From positions 114,854,589 through 114,918,588 of the forward strand of contig CM077162.1 of the NCBI GenBank assembly GCA_039583875.1: a stretch of 64,000 bases of DNA, given 5' to 3'. Origin of the DNA: Platanthera guangdongensis (lineage: Eukaryota; Streptophyta; Magnoliopsida; Asparagales; Orchidaceae). The notes under the pieces are model-generated. The model was not told the DNA's origin and ran no database searches. It saw only the letters and a program-made list of their open reading frames with translations. Positions 12,075 through 22,673 of this stretch are shown in pieces (within the stretch, counting starts at the first letter, position 1; every line of letters starts with the position of its first letter). A program made the translations under genes and the position numbers.

Positions 12075-12675
12075 TTCTCAGGAGAAAGGAAGGAGGTGGA
12101 AGGAGTAGTGGGGCTCCACATCACTCTAGGGGGATGGGTAGTCCCAAAACTATAGGTTCGTCATCATAGACACCCCCAGCAGCTACAATGCCATCTTCGG
12201 ACAGCCTCTAATCAGTGCCTTCCATTGAATCCCATCGTCCTTTCACCAGTTCTTGAAGTGCAACGCCGAGGGGATCCAGGTTCGAGTTCGGGGTGACCCC
12301 AAAGTAGCAAGGGAGTGCTACGTCACCACAGTGAACTCCATCTCTTGGAATGAGGGAGCCACGGAGATGGAGCGGATGATGGAGGAGGCGGAGCAGAAGG
12401 TAGGTGGAGTGGATATGTAGGTGAACCACACCCAGGTGGAGGTGACAGAAAGATTTCAGGAAGTGCCAGTCGAGGTGGTGGCTGTAGAGGAAGCTGAGGA
12501 GATCCTTATCCCAGGGGAGGGGGATGTTGGAGAATGGGGAGAGCAGTCTCGCTTGGGGGCTGGGGAAGAAGTGGTGGAGATAGAAGTTCTTACCCTTCGA
12601 GGCAGGCTGGAGAAAGTGCGCATCAGCGGGGGGGGGGGGGGGGGGCGGTGATCTTACCCATTGGACTAGGAGAGG

Positions 12676-13630
12676 ATGCTGGCATGCATCCAGAAGAATG
12701 TGGACATCTTCTCTTGGAGAGTGCCAGAGATGTTGTGGATCGATGTGGACGTCGCCTGCCACCGCCTTAACCTCGATCCAGAAGCTTGCCCCATCCAACA
12801 GAAGAAGATTTCCATCACAGACAAGCTAGTCGAGCCCATCAGGGAGGAGGTGTCCAAGTTCCTGAAGGCTGGCTTTCTATACGAAATTCAAAACCCCGGC
12901 TGGGTCTCCAATGTTGTAATGGTAAAAAAGGGGGACGACCGGTGGAGAATGTGTGTTGATTTCTCTTTGTTAAATAAATCATGTCCTAAGGATTGTTACC
13001 CATTGCCTCGAATCGACGCGCTGGTGGACTCAGCCGTCAGTTTTTATATAATGAGTTTCTTAGATGCTTTTTCAGTTTATCATCAGATCAGGATGTATCC
13101 CCTGATATAAAAGATGTCTCCTTCATCACCAAGGACGAGTGCTACTGCTATAGGATGATGATTTTTGGGCTGAAGAATGCAGGGGCAACCTACTAGAAGA
13201 TGATGGACCAAGTATTCCGAGATCAGAAGGGGAGGAGCCTGGAGGTCTATGTAGATGATCTAATGATCAAGAGTTGAGAGGTAGACTATCACCTTTGGGG
13301 CCTGGAAGAGACTATCGACACCCTCCAGAAGTACAAGATGAGGTTGAACCCCTTGAAATGTGTTTTCAGGGCCAATAGGGGCAAGTTCTTGGGCCATCTT
13401 CTCACCCCCACAGGGGTGGAGCCAATTCTAACAAGTTCAAAGCGATCATGAAGTTGGGATCACCTCAGAATGCTAAAGTGGTCCAGCGGCTGACTGGGAA
13501 ATTGTTAGGGCTAAGCAGGTTTCTTTATCAGGCAGGGGATAAGTTCTCTCCCTTCTTCAAATCATTAAGGGGGTCAAAAGTTTGAATGGACTAAGGAATA
13601 AGAGGAGGCGTTCCAAGGCTTGAAGAGACA
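12676..13630 (+). pseudogene. Element F reverse transcriptase (Tat)
   Basis: Open from 12676 to 13110, with HRLNLDPEACPIQQKKI, VVMVKKGDDRWRMCVDFSLL, LNKSCPKDCYPLPRIDALVD and MSFLDAFSVYHQIRMYP. It then shifts frame (CYCYRMMIFGLKNAGATY at 13138-13196) and continues to the catalytic YVDD at 13248-13259. The thumb region (GHLLTPTGVEP-like) follows with stops. The RT is nearly complete in content but spread over several frames. An 18-base G run (12628-12645) lies just upstream. Confidence 0.82.
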
Positions 13631-13659
13631 ATTATCTCAGTACCCTCTACTCCATGGGC

Positions 13660-14450
13660 CGAAGGAAGGGGAAGACTTGACTCTATATCTCGGGGTCGGG
13701 GCAGAGGCCTTGAGCTCCATCCTGGTTCGGGAAGATGGGAAGAAATAACTACCCATCTATTACGTGAGAAGGGTCTTGAGGAAGGAGGAGCTCCAATATC
13801 CAATCTTAGAAAAGTTGGCCTTTGCTCTAGTTATCTCAGCTCGGAGGCTCCGACCATATTTCCATGCACACTCCATCTGAGTGGTGACTGACCATCCCCT
13901 CCGCAACATCTTTGAGGGGTTGGAGCATTCAGGAAGGTTGGCAAAGTGGTCGGTGGAGCTGAGTGAGTTCGATATCTCTTTCATCCCGCACCTCTTGATC
14001 AAGGCCCAAGCAATGGCCGACTTTCTGGCTGATTATGTGGTCGAGATGGCGGAGGCATAACTCACCCGCCCGGTTCCTTGGAAGTTGATGGTAGACAACA
14101 CGTTGGGAAGACATTACTTTGGGGTGGGGGTGATCTTGGAGAGCCCCCAGAGAATTAGGATCTAGCAATCGGTGGTGGTGTACTTTCCCATCACTAAGAA
14201 CCAAGCCGCATGCGAGGCCGTGATAGCAGGATTGTGCCTAGACAGGGAGCTGGGGTTGCATGATGTAGAGGTCCTTACTGACTCCATGGTGGTGGCCCCC
14301 CAGATCAATGGGGAGTTTGAGGCAAGGGAATCTACTCTCCAGTTATACTTGGAAAAGGTGAAGTGAGTCATCAGTATGTTCCATACCATCTCTATGCGAC
14401 ATGTGACGCGGTAGGAGAATGAGCAGGTTGATCAGCTAGCCAATCATGAT
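13660..14450 (+). pseudogene. Element F RNase H plus second (archaeal-type) RNase H
   Basis: The first RNase H covers about 13670-14055: LPIYYVRRVLRKEELQYP, EKLAFALVISARRLRPYF, VVTDHPLRNI, then AQAMADFLADYV. The second begins near 14080 (WKLMVDNTLGRHYFGVGVIL) and continues through QAACEAVIAGL and VEVLTDSMVV to ENEQVDQLAN near 14420. Tandem RNase H domains are a known hallmark of Tat elements. Several in-frame stops (for example near 13746, 13878 and 14058) break the frame. Confidence 0.8.
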
Positions 14451-14456
14451 CGCCGG

Positions 14457-15053
14457 GTGGGGGGGGGGGGCATCACCGACCTATTCCATCCGTCTATCCA
14501 AGAGGGGGAGCTGATGGATGTGGATCAACACACCTCATGGATGGACCCTTTCACAACTTTTCTTTCCACAGGGGAATTTTTGGAGGGGATGGAGAAGAAG
14601 CGATTCATGCACAAGTCGACATATTATCTCATGCCCGATGAGCAGTTGTACAAAAAGACCCTCTCGAGAATGTTGGCACGTTTCATGGCCGAGAGGGAGG
14701 TCCAGAGGATTATTTAGGAGGTCCATTCCGGGGAGTGCAGAAGTCACTCGAGAAGAAGAACCTTGGAAGAAAGAATAGTCTGACCGGGGTACTTCTGGCC
14801 GACCCTAAGTTAGGATGTTGTGGAGTCAATAAGGAAATGCCACAAGTGCCAGTTGTTTGCCCCCTCCAACTTCAACCAGCTCAGTGGCTCAAGAGTATCA
14901 CGACCCCTGGCTCTTCTCCATTTGGGGAATGGATTTGGTAGGACCTTTCACCCAGGCCAGCGGACAAAGGAGGTTCCTGCTGGTGATGATCGACTATTTT
15001 TCTAAGTTGTTGGAAGTGAAGGCGCTTGCCAAGGTCACATCCCAAGTAATCAG
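14457..15053 (+). pseudogene. Element F integrase, interrupted by element B
   Basis: Contains the pre-integrase segment (YYLMPDEQLYKK), remnants of the zinc-binding region (IRKCHKCQLFAPSN near 14825-14870) and the start of the catalytic core (WGMDLVGPFTQASGQRRF, then LLVMIDYFSKLLEVKAL) read to 15050. The second Asp and the Glu are missing because the element B LTR starts at 15054. A 12-base G run (14459-14470) lies at the start. Frames change at least three times. Confidence 0.8.
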
Positions 15054-15381
15054 TGTTGGGTACATTAGGAATTGTGTACCTGATTTGGAGAAGCCCCTTG
15101 TCAACTCAAGGATATACACAAAGTTGAATTTGATGTATATTAAGTTTACATGTGCAGGATTTAAAGTGAAAAATTTAACTAAGCACAAATGTGTCGACAC
15201 AGTTCAATTATGTCGACACCTCTGCTTAAGCTGTGTCGAGACAAGTCAGCTATCTCGACACCTTGAAGACTAAGTCAGCATACTTGACAAAATAAAAAGG
15301 AGAATTATTTTGAGTAAAATTATGTCGAGATAAACCAACTATCTCGACACAATGCATGTTAAGTATAGTTGTCAACACAGC

Positions 15382-15649
15382 AGACAGATTGTGTCGAGAC
15401 AATCTCACTGTCTCGACACAAGGCAGAATTAGAAGATGTTGACGTAGTAGACAGATTGTGTCGAGACAATCTCACTGTCTCGACACAAGATAGAATTAGA
15501 AGATGTCGACATAGCAGACAGAGCGTCTCGAGACAATCTAACTGTCTCGACACAAGGTAGTATTAAGAGATGTCGACACAGATAATAGGTGTGTTGAGAC
15601 AAGTCAACTGTCTCGACACTTTCAACTTCTGATGAAAATTATTCCAAGT
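15382..15649 (+). repeat. 67-bp tandem repeat with perfect stem-loops (element B LTR)
   Basis: Units start at 15382, 15449 and 15516, with a decayed fourth at about 15583 (period 67). The first unit holds a perfect stem-loop at 15389-15421: arm TTGTGTCGAGACA, loop ATCTCAC, arm TGTCTCGACACAA (13-bp stem, 7-nt loop). Further TCGA-centred inverted repeats flank the tandem block on both sides (15192-15345 and 15645-15740). The 3' LTR holds the same array at about 63250-63780. Confidence 0.88.
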
Positions 15650-15875
15650 TAGAATGTGTCGAGAGTACTAAGATATCTCAACACATGTGTTGAGACATCA
15701 GGAACATCTCGACGCTTATGTTTCATAATATGCTGAGCCGACACCAAACATGTCACACCATGTCAGAACTGTCAAGTCAGTTGCGGTAAACTCATACTTC
15801 AACAGAAACCTGTCAAGGAAGGATTTGATGTATGTTGCTGACGTCATCAAACAGAATCCAGCCTTCTACGAAGTT

Positions 15876-15884
15876 TATAAATAG
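15876..15884 (+). promoter_or_regulatory. TATA box of element B 5' LTR
   Basis: TATAAATAG, about 820 bp into the LTR and just downstream of the hairpin array. It is conserved in the 3' LTR at 63935-63943. This places the hairpin array in U3, upstream of the likely transcription start. Confidence 0.7.
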
Positions 15885-16812
15885 ACAATGCTGCCTTCAC
15901 AAATAAATATACATATAGACGAAAGATTCGAATCAAAAAGAACAACCAACAGATCAAATCAATCAATCAGAATTTCTCGTTCTAATTTCTTCCAAGTCCT
16001 AACCAGGCGACATATTCGAGAAAGAGGAAGAAGACGAAGTTCTTGAAGAAGATCCCCAGTTCCCTTTTACTTGGTTGATCTGAAGAACTAGTTGTATCTA
16101 GTCAATAATATCTTTAAGGTATTCACGCCGATCAACATCAAGAAGATTGCTGATTCAGAGAAGGAACTTTTCAGTCTGCAGATCTATCAAGAAGAAATCC
16201 AATTGCAGCTGATTTGAAGAATCTGTGTAAACAAATATATCAGATTACAGGTTTTCTGTTTTCTGAGTTTTATTTTATCACTTTATATTGTTAGATATCC
16301 TAGAGATTTGAGTGGGTAGGAGATTCTTTTCTCTGAGATTGTAAGCCTAAATTATAAAGGCTGAGGTAGTGTTCTGGAGGGACCTGAGGTAGGTGGTTTG
16401 GGTAAATATCTGAGTTGTAGGCCTATTATATAAAGGCCGAGGTAGGGTTCTTGAGAGGGCTTAAGGTAGGAGATTAAGGGAATCTCTGAGGTAGGACCAG
16501 TTGGTCTGAGTGTAGGTTTCTTGACAGAAATAGAGCCTGTAGGATCTTTGGATTCGAGTTGAAAAGGAGGAGCTATAACCATATCTAGAATATTTCTAGT
16601 GAGGAAGAAGGGGGAAAGTGCACGTACCCTAGATAGGGGAACCACTATAAATCCGGTGTTTGTTGTGAACTATTATTTACTTGTGATGTGTGTGCTATAA
16701 ACCGTGATAGTATTATTACTATTTAATAAGGGACAAGGAATTACAAAGGAATTTTTAAAGGTCACCTATTCACCCCCTAGGTGACTATCTACCCATAGGC
16801 TTGACTTTAAAG

Positions 16813-16823
16813 TGGTATCAGAG
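16813..16823 (+). other. Element B primer-binding site
   Basis: TGGTATCAGAG followed by GGAGG, the initiator tRNA-Met type, in the same position and with the same flanking bases as element A. Confidence 0.9.
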
Positions 16824-16891
16824 GGAGGTTCTTCAAAAAAGGCCTAACAGTCTGAAAAAGATCCTAAGGGTATTTGAAGATTATCAGATCT

Positions 16892-19065
16892 ATGGCTTCT
16901 GAATCTCTTAGAGAACTCAGTTATATGAAATTGACAATTTGTACTAATGATAACTTTGCAATATGGAAACCGAGAGTGAGTCTGTTCATGGGAGCCTCAG
17001 ATCCAAGAATCTTTGTCATAGTTCAAGAAGGGCCATATGTGCCCATGAAAATATTATTCTTAGATGCAAATGATCAAACCACCAAGAAACCGTTAGAAAT
17101 GATAAAGGATGATGTGATACTTGCTACTATGGACACGAGAGCACAAAATATAATTGTTAGTGCAATAGACAACTCAACCTTTCAGAATCTGGTGCACTAT
17201 AATACATCCAAGGAGATGTGAGATACCCTCATAGTATACATGAAAGGCACAGAAGAGGTAAGAGATAACATGAAATCTATCATCAACCAGCAGTATGAGG
17301 CATTTAGACAAGGAAAAACTGATTCTATTGAACAATGTTATGAAAAGTTCTTTAGAATAGTTAATGACTTGAGAAACTGTGGCAGAAACTTCTTAAACTA
17401 TGAACTAAATGAGAAATTTCTGAGATCCCTGAATAAAGAATGGGACATCAAGATTTGTGATGTAAGAGAGATGAGGAATCTAAGAAATATGTTACCCCAA
17501 AACTTATATGGGAAGTTAATGTCAATTGAACTTCAGCTAAATTCTAGGAAAGTTGAAGCTGAATCAGCCAGACACTCAACTCAGTCTAAATCTATGGCCT
17601 TCAAAGCAGATACTTCTAAGAAAGCTAGAAGATAAATCCCATCATCACCCAGAAGGGATGAAGATATATACAACATTGGAGCATGTTCTTCTTCAGGAGA
17701 AATATCAAATGATGAACAGGCACTGTTTACCAGTAAATTTAAGAAAATGTTAAGGAGGAAGCAGTGGAGCAATAGGAAACCTTCTAGATCAAGCTCTAAT
17801 AAAAGCAAATGCAAGCACAAAAATAAATCTGTGGTCAGGTATGATTCACAACAGAACAAACAATTTAAGACTGACATTACTTATTTTTGATGTAATAGGT
17901 CTGAGCATGTCATTGCTGACCGTCCAGTAAAAAGAAAGCAGGACATGAAGTTAAAAGAAAATAAGTTCAATAAGGACAAGAAATCAGAGAAGGGTCTGAT
18001 GGCAAAGAAGTTAAATACCTTGTTTGATAGTGATACTGATTCAACTGAATCATAAGAAAAACCTGAAGGAATGTTTTCCCATGAAGAAGAGTTTATCAGA
18101 AGTGTTATATACAAAGGGAAGATCTCCACAACTTCATCAAACTATGGTGATTCTGAAGAAGACATGGAGATCAACTTGATGGCAATATCTGATGACTGTA
18201 AAAGTACACAAGTAATCTATGACAACTCTTCCTGCTCTAAGACTTCTATTTATGAGAATTAAGGTGAGCTAAACTCATTTGACTCAATGGTTGATTCACA
18301 TGAGATTAACTCAGAGATTGAACTACATCATCTCACAGTTAAATTTGGTAAACTGCCGGTAGCTTTGGTTAATAACATGAAGCTTGTTAAAGAGCAAGCT
18401 GTAGAAATTGCTTCTCTAAAACGTTTTGAGTATCATCACAAGATGGATACTCAGACGATTGGTCTTCAAAGTTCTAAGTTGACAAAACTGACTAAGATCA
18501 TTGATGAACAATTAATATTAATTAAGAAAAAGGATGCCACCATTCAGGAGCTGGAAATCAATCTCCTGAATGAGAGAAGCCTAGTACAGTAATTTTTAAA
18601 ACCCAAAACCATACTGCCCATAATAGACACCTTCTCAGAAACACCTGGAAGTGGTCTTGGGTTTGTTAAACCCAAAAGAAAAAGGGGCAAAATGCCAAAA
18701 GGACCAAAGAGTCCAATCATTCCACAACCAGTGTTCCAGACTACGGCTCCAAGGAGAAATCTTGCAGCTGAGAGACAAAACAAGTGTTGTTCTCCCAGTC
18801 AAGATAAAATTATTAAGTTTACTGACTCCTGCCCAAAGGAATGTCAGCTCAAAGATCCTTTTATTCCTCCAAAGAGGAAGTATAACAGATATGAATGTTG
18901 TGTTGTTTAAAGATATGACACTTTGCCTTAAATTGTTGGTTTAATTACTCAGTGTCTCATATTCAGAAAATATATGCAGTCAAGAAGTTTACTGGTGGCT
19001 TTAATAGAGTCACAGCTAACGAAAATCTAGGACCCAAAACAATTTGGGTTCCTAAGGAAAAGTAA
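16892..19065 (+). pseudogene. Element B gag (copia), decayed
   Basis: ATG 16892 begins MASESLRELSYMKLT. The capsid region follows (NFAIWKPRVSLFMGASDPRI, NIIVSAIDNSTFQNLV). One TGA at 17219 interrupts the frame, which continues to 17635 (FFRIVNDLRNCGRNFLNYEL). The zinc knuckle near 17878-17925 (YFxCNRSEHVIADR) has a stop within it and has lost its first and last Cys. An acidic Ser-rich region and a coiled segment (18287-18592) follow, and the gag ends WVPKEK then TAA at 19063. At least five in-frame stops. Confidence 0.85.
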
Positions 19066-19080
19066 ATTCTTATTTTGCAG
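19063..19080 (+). promoter_or_regulatory. gag stop plus candidate 3' splice site (element B)
   Basis: TAA (19063-19065), then a T-rich stretch, then TTTTGCAG ending at 19080. The protease frame is open in phase 0 from 19081 (EFPSSRDRPIWYLDSG). This is the strongest acceptor-like sequence of the three copia copies. Confidence 0.5.
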
Positions 19081-22000
19081 GAATTTCCAAGTTCCAGAGA
19101 TAGACCAATCTGGTACTTGGATAGTGGATGATCTAGACATATGACTGGAACAAGAGGAAATCTGAGGGAATACATCCCTCTGGAGAATGGACCAAAGGTG
19201 ATCTTTGGAGGAGCTGACAAAGGCATAACCAAAGGTTATGGTAAGATCACAAATGGCTTAGTCAGACTCACTAAAGTAGCTTATGTGGAAGGGTTTCAAC
19301 ACAACCTTATAAGCATAAGCCAACTTTGTGAACTGGGCTATGACATATTTTTCCATAAAGATGAGTGTCTAATAAAAAGGTCAAGCGACCAAGAGGTCAT
19401 CTTGACATGCACTAGATGTAGGAATGTGTACTGTTTGAATTTTCTATGTATAAAGTCAGACTCTCCCTTATGTCTAGTTGCAAGTTAGAAAGCCTCACAT
19501 TGTGTCAAATGGTTCAAGATGCTAGCTCATTTGAACTATACGGCCATAGGCAAACTCTACAGTAAAGAGCTTGCTAGGAATGGTCCTAACCTTAAATGCT
19601 CTAAGGAGAGCATCTGCTCAACATGCCAAAAAGGAAAGCAGACTAAAGCTTCATTCAAGAGTTATGAATCCAAAGACTCAGTGAAGTATTTATACCACTT
19701 GCATATGAACTTGTTTGGTCCTATTCTAGTTCATAGTTTAGGAACGAGAGTCTACACCTTTGTAATTGTTGATGATTATTCCAAATACACTTGGGGTTTT
19801 CTTCTTAAAGAAAAAGTCTGAAACTCCTGATGTATTGAAGACTTTTGTCAAAGAAATTCAAAATGAATTAAATAGTACTGTGGTCAGAATTTGAAGTGAC
19901 CATGGAACTGAATTTCAATCTGATTATATGATAAAGTTTTGTGAAGAACTGGGGATTCAGCAAGAATTTTCTTCACCAAGAACACCCCAACAAAATGAAG
20001 TTGCTGAGAGGAATAACATGACTCTCATTGAAGCTAGAAGAACCATGCTGAGTGATTCTTCACTCCCAGAATATTTCTGGGCTGAGGAAATTAACACTGT
20101 AGGTCATGTTCTTAACAGGGTTTCAATCAACAAAAGACTAAATAAAACTCCATATGAACTTATGAAGGGCAGAAAACCAAACATAACATACTTTAGTATT
20201 TTTGGATGTAGATGTTATGTCCTAAATAATAGGAAAACATACATAACCAAGTTTGGTGAGATGTCATATGATGGGATATTTGTTGGTTATAGTAACCACA
20301 GTAAGGCCTATAGGGTCTACAACTTGAAGGATCAAGTTGTAGAGGAGTCTGTACATGTTGTATTTGATGAAAGTTCTATGTTTTATAATGATAGGTCAGG
20401 TACATCAAGCACAACAAGTGTGGATTTGAAGCTAAAGGAGCTGACTACAGAAGATACAGTTATAACAAAGCAGAATATGCAAGATGAAATCAACATTGTG
20501 AAGGAAGTGCTTGCACAGGAAGAGCCAGGAGAAGCAACTCAGCAACTTGATCAAGATGGTCCAGGAGAAGAAGTCACACTGCATATAGCTGTCAGGCATC
20601 TAAGGGATCATCCAAGGGAATTGATTATAGGATATGCTACTCAAGGAGTGACCACAAGAAGCAAACATCACAATACTGTGATGTGTTCAAGTTTTTTATC
20701 ATAAACAGAACCAAAGAAGTTTGAAAAAGCTAATGTGGATCAATTTTGGATAGGAGCAATGCAGGAAGAATTAAACCAGTTCAAGAGATGCAAGGTCTGG
20801 AAGCTGGTTCCCAGACCAGATGACTGTAACATCATATGAACAAAATGGATATATAGAAACAAACTAGATGGTAATGGTGTGATAATAAGAAACAAAGCAA
20901 GACTGGTTGCAAAGGAATATAGACAAGAAGAGGGAATAGACTTTGATCAAACCTTTGCACTAGTGGCCAGGTTGGAAGCTATAAGACTCTTCCTAGCATA
21001 TGCAGCCTGTAAGGGTTTCAAAGTTTTCCAAATGGATGGTAAGTCAGCCTTCCTAAATGGGAACCTCAAAGAAAGAGTCTACGTAGAGCAACCATTAGGT
21101 TTTGTTGATTCAACTAAACCAACTCATGTTTATTTGCTTTCAAGGGCTCTCTATGGTTTAAAACAAGCCTAGGAGCTTGGTATGAGACTCTGTCTGAGTT
21201 CCTTCTGGAGAATAAATTCTCAAGAGGGAAAATAGACAATACACTATTCCTAAGAGAAGTCAAAGGCAAGACCATCCTGGTATAAATATATGTAGATGAC
21301 ATTATATTTGGTTCTACCGGTGAGTGACTTTGCACTAAGTTTGCCAAATTAATGCAAAGTAAGTTTGAGATGAGTAGCATGGGTGAACTCAAGTTTTTCT
21401 TGGCTATCCAAGTTAAACAAACTATAGATGGACATTTCATTAGTCAGTGTAAGTTCACCAAAGAGTTAATCAAGAAGTATGACATGAAAACAACCACTTC
21501 AATGAGAACTCCTATGGGATCCACTATGTCTTTAAAAAAGGATGTTGTTGGCAAGCTAGTTAATATAACCTTGTATAGGGGCATAGTTGAATCACTATTG
21601 TATCTAACAGCCAATAGACTAGATATAATGTATGCCACTTGCATTTGTGCTAGGTATCAAGCATGCCCTAAATAATATCATTATACAACAGTTAAAAGGA
21701 TATTGAGATATCTAAAAGGCACACCTAATCTTGGCCTTTGGTATCCAAGGAATAGTGATTTTGAACTGATTGGCTTTTGAGATGCAGATTATGCAAGATG
21801 CAAAGAAGACAAGAAAAGCACATCAGGGTCATGTCAATTTCTTGGAAGAAGGCTGGTTTCATGGATTAGCAAAAAGCAGACAAGTGCAGCAATATCTACA
21901 ATTGAATCTGAATATATTTCAGCTGGAAGTTGCTGTGCTCAACTGTTTTGGATTCAACATCAGCTACAAGACTATAAGTTTCAGCTAAGTGAAACTTCGT

Positions 22001-22232
22001 TATTCTGTGATTCTACAAGTGCTATTTATATTGCAAACAACCCTGTGTCTCACAGTAGAACAAAGCATATAGAAATTAGATATCACTTCTTAGGGAGCAT
22101 GTAGAAAATAAAGATATTAGCTTAGAATTTGTTCCTACAAATAAACAAATTGCTGACATTTTTACCAAACCACTAGAAGAAGAGAAATTTAATTTCTTTA
22201 AATCTGAACTTGGGATGTTAAATCTTGAGTAA
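19081..22232 (+). pseudogene. Element B pol: protease, integrase, RT, RNase H
   Basis: The protease motif WYLDSG is followed by a stop where element C has Cys, then SRHMTG. Gag-pre-integrase lies at 19261-19490 and the zinc region (HLNY, CSTCQKGK) at 19520-19650. The integrase core is read from MNLFGP (Asp to Asn) and VDDYSKYTW in one frame. A shift near 19820 leads to the open segment 19928-20704 (SSPRTPQQNEVAERNN and the C-terminal domain). RT runs from 20879 ([20 protein letters not shown]), with YVDD at 21289-21300. RNase H follows (CKEDKKSTSGSCQFL, STIESEY, FCDSTSAI) and pol ends NLE then TAA at 22230. Several frame changes; inactive. Confidence 0.88.
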
Positions 22233-22673
22233 CTAAAAAAAGAACAATTAAAAAATTTATTAAATAATAGTCAACCATACAGCTTACTCTATTAGATATA
22301 GACATCTCAAATGTCAGGAAGTAATAGTTCTGAAAACAGAATTTTGACTAAGTAAAAATTGTGTCGAGACACAATTTTTGTATGTCAACACTATATATAG
22401 TCTTGTGTCAAGACTCAGGAAAGAGTGTCGACACATGTCAAGACACATATAGGTGTGTCAACTCATGTCGACACATCTTGATAGTCGACAATTCTCTTGT
22501 GTCGACTCTAGGTATTTTCCAAAATACCTAGGAAGATTTGCCTATATAAAGAAAATTTAGTGTAGAAATCAACTACAACTTCTTGATCTCTTGCTAAGTG
22601 TCGAGACCTCATATTCCCATTAGTCGACATTCATCACTCCTTCTGTTCGAAGAAATCAAGAACGGCGACAACA
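22233..22673 (+). other. Leader between pol and additional ORF of element B, with TCGA hairpin motifs
   Basis: Non-coding. From 22359 to 22512 it contains repeated TGTCGAGACA, TGTCGACA and TGTGTCGA motifs of the same kind as the LTR array, followed by the ATG of the additional ORF at 22674. A second site of the LTR motif inside the element is notable because element C has the same arrangement with its own motif. Confidence 0.7.

Larger units (their letters stand above)
11241..15053 (+). mobile_element. Element F: Ty3/gypsy Tat-lineage retrotransposon fragment
   Basis: Internal part only. Order is gag tail, protease, RT, RNase H, second RNase H, integrase. The extra RNase H after the first and the RT motifs (FLDAFSVYHQI, YVDDLMIKS, FGLKNAGATY) identify the Tat lineage. 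No LTR is present at the left end. The right end is interrupted by element B inside the integrase core. Many stops and frame changes, plus three long G runs, show advanced decay. The remainder should resume beyond element B's 3' LTR, outside the window. Confidence 0.85.
15054..16810 (+). repeat. Element B 5' LTR (1757 bp)
   Basis: Begins TGTTGGGTAC. It ends ...GACTTTAA, two bases before the primer-binding site; element A ends GACTTTCA at the same point, so the terminal CA appears mutated to AA. It contains the TGTCGAGACA/TGTCTCGACA hairpin array in U3 (about 15192-15740) and a TATA box at 15876. The region 16300-16650 has short GAGGTAGG-like repeats. Confidence 0.92.

Noticed and set aside
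12208..12798. Long minus-strand frame over element F (196 codons)
   Set aside because: It is a shadow of the plus-strand Tat pol region with low-complexity His/Pro/Leu content.
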